DNA from: Carposina sasakii
Lineage: Eukaryota > Arthropoda > Insecta > Lepidoptera > Carposinidae
Reading direction: 5' to 3'
Assembly: GCA_014607495.2 (NCBI GenBank)
Contig: CP053152.1
Span: forward strand, 11,515,899 to 11,579,898
Length of the DNA stretch: 64,000 nucleotides
Position 1 is the first letter of the stretch. Each line of letters begins with the position of its first letter. The translations under genes were made by a program, and so were the position numbers. Below, piece by piece: positions 33,641-43,030 of the stretch. The notes below the pieces were generated by a model, which was not told the DNA's origin, made no database searches, and was given only the letters and a program-made list of their open reading frames with translations.

Positions 33641-35340
33641 CGTAAACTTGCCCAGTTTTGGGTCTCCTGGAACGAATTTAGCCCTTACATTATATAATAT
33701 AATATTTGTAAAAATTACTAACAAATTATCTATGCTTATCTATGTTTATGTGTTTTATTTAGGTATTTATGTTTATGTAGTCTATTTAGGTATTTTTGTT
33801 TATTTTAGGTTTATGTCTTTTCTTTTATTTAATTATTTAGTTTATTGGTCTGTTTGTGTGCACACATACCTACCTCTTATGTTAATTTCTCTTTCACGGT
33901 TGGTTTGCTGGAAGAAATCTCTTTTGGAGATAAGCACGCCTTTGTACATTTTCTTCGTCATAAACTTTATTTTTGAAAACTTTACTGTGTACAACAAAGC
34001 ATAATAATAATAATAATATAAATTAAGATTTTCTTCAATTCAACTGCTTTTGTATTGTAAGTATACCCATTACCTACACGATGTATACGACAACATTAAC
34101 ATGATAATAAAATCGTTCCATTAATTAATCAAATATGTAACATAGGGACAGAAAAATATTTACTAAGCACTGTAAATAAGAGAATTCGTCCTTATCAATA
34201 ACCTTATCAACAACTAGATATTTGGTACGTAATATCTATGAATTGTTACAATTAACCTTCAAATAGATAATGCGGTGGGTGAAAAAGCATATAAACCACA
34301 CAATCTGCAATATATTTAGATGAAAATGGAAACACACATCTAGTCTAAAATCCACAAACCATTAACACTTAAGACGGTTAATTCCAAAACTAGACCTAAC
34401 CAGGGCCGTAATGAACACTACATATACGTCTAAAACCGGCAAATCGCAAAAGCACTTACCGAAATCCTTATAAAGAGCGGAATCCACGCCGCAAAACACG
34501 TCATGGTAAGTACTTGCCAGTACTGTCCGGTGCTTGGATGCGAGCGCCCGTATCGATCCAGGGGTGGGGGGCAAATTTGGGAAAACTTTGAAAGTTTCTC
34601 GTCTAATTCAGGCGTACCCACACAGGCGCGGCGCACACTGGCGTGGGCTCGTAATTTCTGTTTTGTTTTGCGCTCGCTGTTGTCGAAATGTCACGTGTTT
34701 TTGAGCTTACGTGACTGGTTTCATGTGGCGAAATCACGGGAAAATTTAGTTTGTGTCGTCCGTTTTTCGTAATAACCATAATGAGTACTTTTACGAGATG
34801 TTGTGTTTTGTATTTATTCTAATTCTAGAAAATAATGATTAGGTATATTACTGAGTTGCTATAACTAAAGTTATTGGTATATGACTGATATATATTATCT
34901 ACCTATATCTGTGTAGGTAGATGTCATAGGTATATTATCCATAGCCCCTGGATTGCACTAAAATAAAATGATGCCTAGTAGTACCTAATTTTACATGAAT
35001 TTTGTAACAGTCTATACTATGCTACACGTTCGTACAGTTCTGAATACCCCGATTTGACAATTTATCCGGTTGAGAAAGCGAACTTACCTTATTTCTGTAA
35101 TATACTGTATTCTTGTACAGAAGCCACTAAAGATTAGCGCTGGTGGCTATGTAATTTTAACATTGGCTGGATTGAAATCAATCTCCCGTGAAAGGAATAC
35201 GTTCTGTACGCAGTAGAGTAGTAGACTATTTGTCTTAGATAATGGTATCAATCTGTATAGAACTCTTCCTTTAATGACATACTGATAAATAACACTAGCA
35301 GAAACTACTGGGTGTAAAATGCTGAAATTCGACATGTTGA
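33641..35340. other. Non-coding DNA
   Basis: A T-rich, loosely tandem 'tttaggtatttatgttta' tract lies at about 33730-33815, and an (ATA)n run near 34003-34018. A GC-richer patch occurs at 34540-34770. The 118-codon frame at 33648-34004 is built from the T-rich tract. Confidence 0.55.
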
Positions 35341-35785
35341 GGAGTGTATGAGGAGATTAGCTAGCAACTTGTCACTGATCTTTTACACCTGCACCCGTAT
35401 GATGAATTTGGTGAGAGCGAGATGTCTCACTTTCAAACGTCAAATTCACAGAGCTATTAATAACTAGATAAACTTAGTGCTCTGCATGTAAAAAAGAACT
35501 TAAGAATTAGAATAGACACTCGTTCTCGAGCCAGGATAAATGAATTAGGCCTGATAGAAGTGGTTTGCAATCCCTTTTTACACACCAAGTAGCAACACTT
35601 GCCTTATTACTTAGCTCTGTGGATTTGACGTTTAAAAGTGAGACATCTCGCTCTCACCAAATTCATCATACGGGTGCTGGCCCCTCTATGCTTAACGTTG
35701 CTGTGGTATCTCCTTTGTAATCCTGCAGTTCTAGCTACCCTTTTTTGGGCACACAGCCGTATGTTTATGTTTATAAGGGGTGTAG
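35341..35785 (+). repeat. Family C repeat interrupted by a MITE
   Basis: The left piece (ctagcaacttgtcactgatc to ttttacacctg, ending 35391) and the right piece (from ctggcccctctatgctta at 35677, through gtggtatctcctttgtaatc, to acagccgtatg) together rebuild the sequence seen at 21955-22070 and 58604-58740. The interruption is the element at 35392-35676. Confidence 0.65.
35392..35676. mobile_element. 285-bp MITE, about 65-bp TIRs, CTG target duplication
   Basis: It begins CACCCGTATGATGAATTTGG and ends with the complement. The inverted repeats match over about 65 bp with only two differences. The trinucleotide ctg is present on both sides (35389-35391 and 35677-35679) and once in the uninterrupted host repeat, so the TSD is 3 bp. 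Ends beginning CAC with a 3-bp TSD resemble CACTA-type or PIF/Harbinger-type elements; the data do not settle which. The near-identity of the arms implies a fairly recent insertion. No transposase. Confidence 0.85.
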
Positions 35786-36177
35786 GGAAGCACTAATACA
35801 GGATTTCCCAAAATTCCTATTGAAACAGGAAAAACAAGAATTCTAAAGCGGCGTATACTAGTGTGCTAGTTATCAAAACTAAAATAAACTTTATCATCAG
35901 TAGATCAAAGCATTCTTAAATAGGCACTATTCAATATTAGCGTTGGTCTTAGCAAAGAAACTATTAGGAAATGACAGTAGGGTGACCACACGCGCAACGC
36001 CGTCTGACAATGGGCCGGAGACGGACACTTCCGTTCTGAGATCAAAGAGGTTTTTACGCTTACATTTTAACATTAACTATAGTCTGTTTCATTTACAAAG
36101 TCCTCTGATATAGGCGTTTCTATCTAAATAATTCTAAAAGTGCTTTGATACATTACTCGTAATATACTTAAACCCAT
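35786..36177. other. Non-coding DNA
   Basis: No feature seen apart from a short GC-richer patch at 35970-36040. Confidence 0.5.
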
Positions 36178-36434
36178 GATGCCTTTTAGTGTCAGCAGAG
36201 CAGATTCACACCACCCCATGTCTGTTCTTGGGTATCGTAAGATTAAGGGTTACCCTGAGGTAGGCAGCAGCTCATCCCGTATTGACAACATAGTCATTGA
36301 CAATAATTACAATGCGTTTACCAACCCGTCTGCAGAGCGTAGTGACTATGGGCAAAACCGCCGTATGGCAGTACCCTCGTAGCGTGTCCCGGAGGAGGCC
36401 AACGTCCAGCAGAGGACTGTAATAGTCTGACGTA
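36178..36434 (+). mobile_element. SINE family A (older copy)
   Basis: It aligns with 20297-20551 along its whole length with many differences: caccccatgtctgttcttgg, gggtatcgtaagattaagg, ggcagcagctcatcccgt and acgtccagcagaggactgta. TSDs are no longer readable, and the number of differences marks it as older than the 20.3 and 47.2 kb copies. Confidence 0.75.
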
Positions 36435-37177
36435 TGTGTTCTTAAAACTTTGGGTATCTGATAGATATTCATATATAGGTAAAACATCCTATTCGATGAT
36501 TTTTGTCGACAGCTTTGAGAGCTTATAATGAAAGGTATGGTATTTGCTCTGTACGTACGAGTAGAACAATAGTTACACAGAATAAAATAATTCTGACAGT
36601 ATATCATGCAAGAAAAAGAAGAATTCTATTCTTCTATTAGAAATATTTACAATACTCGTATGTACCTATGCTGAAACTGCACCAAGATTTTGTATGCAAA
36701 ATGTCTATTCGCGCTTTTTATTTGCATTTCATCACAATATTCTGTAAATATTGTTTTAATTTATAGCGGGTATGACTTTTATATCCTTTGTGGTTGTTGA
36801 AAAGCTGGTTTTTTGTAAATAAAGGAACACCGCACAATGGCGGCCGGAAACAAAAAATTGGGCCGCTAAATAAAAATAAAGCGCTATGAGAGCGCTATTA
36901 GCGTGATTTAATGGCTGTTTAATTATTGTATAATTAATGCGATATTTTTCAGCTTTTGTTTTTATATTTACGAGTTAGATGCGCTTATATTGAATGATAT
37001 TTTCGAAAATATCTTTTTATCATTAATCTTGGAGTATTCTACCTACCCACCTTTCGAAGCAAATAGCCCCTTTTTTAGTGAAATAAGTTTGATGTTTATC
37101 GTATTCCTAGAATATATAGAGTAGGAACATGGAAGTAAATTATGGTAACCAAGATGTTAGAAATTCTCGAAATTCAG
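36435..37177. other. Non-coding DNA with a candidate regulatory patch
   Basis: At about 36825-36960 lies unique DNA with an inverted agcgctatgagagcgct and several TAATTA-type cores (gtttaattattgtataatta). No gene. Confidence 0.45.
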
Positions 37178-37407
37178 AATTAAGGCTCGAGCACCCCGGA
37201 TGCGTATGCGTACACGTAAGCGTAGACGTACACGTACCTCTGAGTTGTAATGTATGGAACTGTATAGGTATAGGCACGAGCAGAGCGGATGTGTATGCGT
37301 AGACGTAAGCATAGACGTCAAGCGGTGACAGTTCCATACATTAAACTCAGAGGTACGTCTACGCTTACGTTCACGAATACGCATCCAGTGTCCTCGAGCC
37401 TTTAATT
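37178..37407. mobile_element. MITE with about 80-bp TIRs, possible TTAA target
   Basis: The left end aattaaggctcgagcacccc pairs with the right end cctcgagcctttaatt. Inverted similarity continues through ggatgcgta, acgtaagcgtagacgtac and ctctgagt to atgtatggaactg. TTAA adjoins both ends, one base offset on the right, which would fit piggyBac- or Kolobok-like insertion. A third, direct copy of the CGTA-rich segment sits in the middle (gcggatgtgtatgcgtagac). Open frames on the minus strand here are repeat-derived. Confidence 0.7.
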
Positions 37408-37721
37408 ACATTTGCCATATACATTTAAAATAGCCATAAATACGACACCACCTGTAACATTAGTCATCCATTTATTCCGCGGAGTGTCGCCCCCGTGCCA
37501 TTGTAATTAACACTCACCATTAGTGTAATTAAAGTGCTCTTTAGAACATCCCGCTTAGTGATTAACGTGTTCTGTGATTGTTTTGTCAAACAAACATAAC
37601 GAAAATTAGATTGATGACTTTTTTAAACGAAAATAAATAATTTTGTCATCATGTTATAAAAACAACTGTTTTAAGCTAGTTTTATTATACTTAGAAAGCC
37701 CATTAACGCTATGTATTATAG
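37408..37721. other. Non-coding DNA
   Basis: Unique, with tcaccattagtgtaattaaa (37514-37533) as a homeodomain-like site. Nothing else is seen. Confidence 0.45.
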
Positions 37722-37813
37722 CATCACATAAGCCTATTGCAGTACAATGCTGGACTAAGGGTCCTCCCCCAGGGTACGGCACAAAGCTACTGCCACATGA
37801 TGGTTTCTACCCA
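37722..37813 (-). mobile_element. SINE family A, 3' fragment only
   Basis: Minus-strand match to the LINE-related 3' part: agcctattgcagtacaatgc, then ctcccccagggtacggcaca. It is cut off upstream, so it is a 5'-truncated or broken copy. Confidence 0.6.
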
Positions 37814-38197
37814 TATACTCGTAGGTACCTAGTTTGTAAAACACAAAATGAGATAAACAATAATATTCCACGTTGAATTTAGATTGTAAAATGTCATAGA
37901 AAATATTAAGTACTAGAAAATAGTAAGTTTTGTTTTAAATAAGATAAAGAAAACCGCGAGCAAAAGCCAAAGCGAATTTATAATAGAATTTCTAGAATCA
38001 GAAAGCAATACTTAGCTCCAAAGGGGTGGTTTCATGTCTGTCTGTATAATTACCAACCTCGCATTAAAGATAAAGCCGTCGACGGAAAATTGAAATGTTC
38101 TGATGGCTATCAAGTTCCACGTCTATTAAAACGTGGCCATGTATTTATAGATCGCTTTGTTTTGTTCCTAAACATTTTAACTCTAGTTTAAATATTT
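37814..38197. other. AT-rich non-coding DNA
   Basis: No feature seen. Confidence 0.5.
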
Positions 38198-38267
38198 GTA
38201 TTGTTACGTACTGGGTACGGGTGATTCGGAGCTGCCGATTAAAAGGTAGGCGTAGGTGTTAGAACTC

Positions 38268-38273
38268 TTTATT
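38268..38273 (-). terminator. LTR polyadenylation signal
   Basis: Minus-strand AATAAA in the solo LTR, downstream of the putative start and before the LTR end. Confidence 0.55.
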
Positions 38274-38412
38274 GGGTGGAGGAGGTTACACAGCACTAAT
38301 CACTAAACACACTTTAACTCTAAACAGCATTAAACTATAAATCGCTGGTATCGTTTTCCTTCGCTTGTTTAGTCAAAGACTGAACTAAGACTGACTGCGT
38401 TGGCCAAACTCG

Positions 38413-38424
38413 CCGCTTATATAG
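38413..38424 (-). promoter_or_regulatory. LTR TATA box
   Basis: Minus-strand ctatataagcgg inside the solo LTR, upstream of an initiator-like tcagtc at about 38392-38397. Confidence 0.6.
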
Positions 38425-38744
38425 CATATTCAGGAATATTCGTTAGGAGAAAGGTAGGTAAGGACAATCGGACACATTTCGAGAAGTCCGTCTACCTTCT
38501 AGTCCTAGCTAGTTATTCTAGAACGTTCCCGACCGCAGATACGCAAATACACCGAGATTATTCTAAGAACCCGGAAAGAGTAATCGAATTTGCGTTAGTG
38601 AATCTATATTTCGCGTAACTATACAGCCCGATTGTAACAGTATCTTTGTTTTTATCGGTCGCATCTGAAATATTTAACTAGTTGTTATCTATGAACTAAT
38701 ACTATGAATATAATACATATATTAATGTATTCCCAAAATGAGAT

Positions 38745-38880
38745 AGGCAGAACTGCGGGTTCGCAAAGGAGATCCTTACAGACACTTTTTGTATAGCGCA
38801 GGACCAGATGTAAAAAAATCTGTGAATCTGTGTGAGGTTGCTATCTCATCGTCTTATGGAATGTCCCTTAATTCTTTATT
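38745..38880 (-). repeat. Family C fragment (minus copy)
   Basis: On the minus strand it reads ggatctcctttgcgaaccc and gcagttctgcctatctcatt, which correspond to the 'tatctcctttgtgatcctgcagttctggctacc' line of other copies. Confidence 0.45.
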
Positions 38881-39749
38881 CGACTCTTTTGACATGCGCG
38901 GAAGAAGATGCAGCTAATGTATTCTAGAGCACTCTGAAATAATATAGTGAACAATTAGCCGGCGGTTTTTATTGACTAAATGAATATTGAAAAATAGTAA
39001 CATCGCGTAGCTTTTCACCAAAACAGTTCTAAGTACAAAGTATTGCGTTAACTATAAATCATTACAAATCCGCCAGACTAGCTACCTAATGAGGCACTAG
39101 CTTAATAAACACATACTTACAAAATGCGCCGAATATTTTCATATAGCAACACGTTTAATAATCCGAGCTCAGTATTTCTCAGCACAGTGTGTGCCAGCAC
39201 TTGACACTGCACATTCACTGCTCTCTACATTATCACTGGAGCTAAGCCGGGCTAATGTGCAGTGCGCATTTTGTTGGTTTAAAAGGCGGTGGCAGCAAAT
39301 ATAGTTGTTAGCTGCACATCCGAAGTCGAGTCACGGACAGGGATCAAGTGCATTCGGCCGGACGCACACGAGGGGCTTTTGTTTTAGGGGTTGTTAAAGT
39401 TTTTGGAATTAGGTTTGTGGGTGTGCTGTTAGTTCTTAACTGCTGAGATGTATTTTGGATTGTGTTTATGTTACATGCTCATAATTTTATTGCAAAATGA
39501 GGATTAAATAAGGTTTTCTCTTAAGTATTAAAGCAAAAAAATATCTTTCTGATTTTCAGGTATGTATACAATAATGTTTTAAAATATAGGCTCCCAAACC
39601 CTATTTTGTCTGCAATTTTTGTTTAATTTTCATCAACATAACACAGTACTAGAGGATCCTTACCTATAAATAAAACATTTTTCACCTAAATGCGCTCATG
39701 CTTAAGCAGTAAAATCACCTACTATAAACCATGTCATTTAATCACCTCG
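38881..39749. other. Non-coding DNA with a possible recursive splice site
   Basis: The patch 39170-39390 is GC-richer and unique. At 39541-39565 the sequence ctttctgattttcag|gtatgt joins a 3' and a 5' splice-site consensus with no exon between (junction 39559/39560). See the findings. Confidence 0.4.
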
Positions 39750-40150
39750 TGTGCATCCGCCCGTCCACCTCACAAGCCGGAGTGAAGTAATAAGAAAAGG
39801 TAGAAGTGCCCCATTGAATGATAACTCCGGGCCTTTGTCTCCGGCGTCCGACTTGACGAATCGAATTAAAAGGCTTATTGTGTCTACGTGACAGCTCCTC
39901 AGCCCCTCAGGCTTTCAAGGCGCGTTTTTGTTTCAACCAAACTAAAATATTACAGGCCATTCACTAGATCCACCCTAGCTGGGGAAAGATTTGCTACTTG
40001 AATTTGTACTCAATTTTTAACAGGGACCCTTAATTAAGAGCTGCTCTTTATTGGCGAGCGAGATCTTAATGCGTTAATTGTCGAAATGCAATCTCGGAAG
40101 AGGGACTTTTAATCAGTGGAACGCTTCATACTTTAATTTTGAATTCGACT
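39750..40150. promoter_or_regulatory. Candidate regulatory block upstream of possible exon
   Basis: Unique DNA with cgaattaaaaggcttattg, cccttaattaagagctgc, aatgcgttaattgtcg and similar TAATTA-type cores, lying just upstream of the possible exon at 40244. Regulatory role is inferred. Confidence 0.3.
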
Positions 40151-40243
40151 AACGATTTTTTCGGCTAATGAATTTTGCAGAATGACAGTTCTGATTAAGT
40201 TGTTATTTTTTGTTTTGTTAATAACGTTTTGTTTTTGTTTCAG

Positions 40244-40283
40244 GCTTCGCTGCGACATCGGTTACCGTCGCCGACAGATCAAG
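40244..40283 (+). CDS. Possible 40-nt internal exon
   Basis: A T-rich tract and AG (gttttgtttttgtttcag) come directly before 40 nt of GC-rich sequence, followed by a strong donor (aag|gtaagg). A branch-site-like ttaataac lies about 20-25 nt upstream. All three plus frames are open across the 40 nt; one reads LRCDIGYRRRQIK and another ASLRHRLPSPTDQ. The abrupt composition change against the AT-rich flanks supports an exon. I do not recognise the peptide. Forty nt is not a multiple of three, so including or skipping it would shift the frame. It could still be a chance pairing of splice sites. Confidence 0.35.
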
Positions 40284-42559
40284 GTAAGGTCTACTTTTAA
40301 ATTAATTATCTACAAAATATGTTATAAGTACATTGTTCATCTTAATATTTACCGTGGCCCGCAGCAAAATAAACTGGCACTTCCCTTGTACAACATGTCT
40401 TAATTATTCATTGCACTGTGACTTTCTCAGGCCGAACTGCGCTCCGTAAAAATGTATACTAGAACGAACACGCACATTAATGAGGGCCGTGCAATATTTA
40501 TACACAAGCTACCCTAATTGCTAGGGTGGAGAGTGGAAAAAATGGGCAATTTCACGTAATATAATATGTATATTTAAGGTGAAATTCCCAAACCTAGCAG
40601 TGAAATTCTGTCGCGGCGATACTTATTACACGAAACCACTTCAAACGTCTTTTTGCTGCGGCGCTGCGCTGCGAAAGTTACTCTACTTTCGCGGTTTGTG
40701 GGCAAAATAAACGAGTGTGTTTGATGCTTACACCGGTTGAGAAAAGTCGCGGTTTCCGCGAGAACTCACTTACAAAGGTTTATTTCAAAGATTTTTTGCT
40801 ATCAGTATAATCTTAGCATTAAATATGATGACATTTTAAATAAAAACGAATTACTTAATTCTACTTAGATGTCTCTGTAATTTTTACGCAACTAAAATTG
40901 GGCTTAAGATCTATATCACTATAAAATGTTTAAATATGGCATGATATAATAATAAAAATTTGCCAAACCAATAGTTCAAGAAAAAAGTAAACAATAGAGT
41001 GCGCGTAAAGCCATTGGATTAAAAAAATATATTGCCTGATTTCTATTTATTTACCGAAATCTATAATTTAAACGTGTTTATCTGACAGCGATAGGAAATA
41101 GAGTAATAATTTCAGCGAGCGCCGAGCTAAGTAGCCAGGATTTTTATTTTTTCAATATGTTTAGGTGCTCTCGCTCCCCTCGCCACAATTTCCTCTTGAC
41201 GGAAACCCTCAATCTAATGATACGGCTGTGTTAAAAAACACAAGGAAATTTAATAACGGCAGCCCACAGCCTGCCGTAGGAAAACAAAGAAAATTTAATT
41301 CCAACGATTCCCACATGCTCAATATCGCTGAGAAGTTATGCTCGTAGATGAGATTAAAAACGGTCTTGTAAAAGATTTTTTCCGAAAATTTTCCGTGAAC
41401 ATTGCACCTAATTCAACATGAAAGCGCGACAATTGGTTTTAAATCTGCATATCACTATACGGGTACGGTCACCCTTGTAATTACTTGGAACAAAAGCTCA
41501 ACACATTTCAAAGGTAAGCAAATTAGTTGCGGACTTAATGATCCGACAAAGCGCGTAAATCTTTTTAAAATGCACACCCGAGTGCTTCCCTTTCCTAGGG
41601 TTTAAAAAATATTAGCATAGGACCGCCCCATATGTAAATCCGGTTGACGATGTATCAAATTGTAACAACATGTAGGCTTGCGGACATTCCATCACACTGG
41701 TAGTTATTTATAAAACACACACGAACGAACAATTCTAAAAATAAGATAATGAAAAAAATCTGTATTGATTAACAAAATATTAATTTAGGATCTCCAACGA
41801 GGATACATAATGGGTTCACATTAAAAATAAAGTATACTTACGATATTAATATTAAGATTCCTGCATATTTTAGTCTGGCCAGTATGATTTTTCTTCAAGA
41901 GTAATCTGCTCACTGTTCCTTCACAAAAATATACACATAACTACCAAAACAAACCCTTTACCGGTCAACGTTTACCAAATATTTATTTAGCGGGAAATCC
42001 CCACGTATTTCAATAAAAATAAAGTGCACCTATTCGGGAGGCTTGTAAGCCCGGCCCGGCCTGGCCTGAAAAATGTAATACACCACCTGTGGAGCCCTAA
42101 TCGTATGCGTTTATCTCTCCCGAACGTATGCAGTCCGGTGTCCTGGACCAGGATGTGCGAAACAATGAGCTATGATGTGAGTTTTGGAGGTCTATAGTAA
42201 CACAAATATTTCCAAAGTGTACGTACGTACTGAACTGTACGGAACAGCTGATTTTTTTTTACTATTTCGGAGTTGGTCTCATAGCAATGTTGTTTCTTTT
42301 TACCTACCTAGTTTCGTGTCAAAAGTAAATCACTAATTTTGAAAACACCTTATATAATTAAGCGCCAATTGTACATTGTCATATATTATCTAACCTTAAG
42401 CATTACATCCACTAAAAAGGTCACTATAATCTTTTCACTATTTTTACAAAGAGTGTATTTCCTTATAAAGAGGCTTAAGTCATTCTGCAATTTTAATACT
42501 TCGAATACTGTGGATCTTCGTACCTCTATGTAAGCTCGCTCGGGCCGTGCATGTATCTG
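40284..42559. other. Non-coding DNA
   Basis: AT-rich, with GC-balanced patches at 40600-40770 and 42050-42160. Frames of 60-73 codons (41165, 41402, 40182) have no recognised domain; the one starting at 40182 only spans the possible exon. No repeat family is recognised. Confidence 0.5.
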
Positions 42560-43030
42560 TTCAATTCCGCACCGATAGCTGGACTCATCCGGTGCCGGCC
42601 GTCCAGGCAATTATCATTCACGCAATGACTCGTCTACCGGACGGCCGGCCGGCGATACACCGCACCCACTCAATTAACACGCCCATTGCATTCCGTTCAA
42701 TTGACCCAGCGATTTATTGACGCAACAGATTTTCCGATTCACGCGTGACTTTTGCCTTTTTAAAGTCGAACTGTGGCCACTTTTGCGAGAATATTCCCGC
42801 GTTTATGAAGTCCTAATAGTGAACCTCGGCCCTTTATGAAGTCTTCCGGACACAATAACGATAAAGGTGAGCGGAAAATCCGGACAATAAAGCCCGACAA
42901 AAAAGCTGAGCGTGGGCTAGTGCGGGCCAAATAGTTCGTGAAATTTCGAAGGGTCCCGTAGTGGGGCCCCGCGGATGGGACACTTTACGACGGTCCTCCC
43001 AGTAAACCTGCCCATTATGTTGGGTTAAAG
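42560..43030. promoter_or_regulatory. Candidate regulatory block
   Basis: Unique, GC-balanced DNA with ggcaattatcattcacgcaa, cactcaattaacacgccc and gcgatttattgacgc. The last pair of features (TAATTA-like and Hox-like TTTATTGA) suggests developmental transcription-factor sites. Comparison with another lepidopteran genome is needed to call conservation. Confidence 0.35.

Larger units (their letters stand above)
38202..38639 (-). mobile_element. Solo LTR of a retrotransposon
   Basis: The 438-bp segment begins TGTTACGTACTGGGTACGGG and ends CCCGATTGTAACA, so it has TGTTAC...GTAACA termini. It is flanked by the 4-bp duplication gtat (38198-38201 and 38640-38643). On the minus strand a TATA box (ctatataagcgg, about 38413-38424) lies about 25-30 bp before cgcagtcagtctta (an arthropod-type initiator), and AATAAA follows at 38273-38268. 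That gives U3-R-U5 order on the minus strand. No internal retroviral-type genes or second LTR are present, so it is a solo LTR left by recombination. Gypsy- or BEL-type is not decided. Confidence 0.8.

Noticed and set aside
33648..34004. 118-codon membrane-like protein
   Set aside because: It is built from a T-rich, loosely repetitive tract that encodes only Leu/Phe/Tyr/Val by composition.
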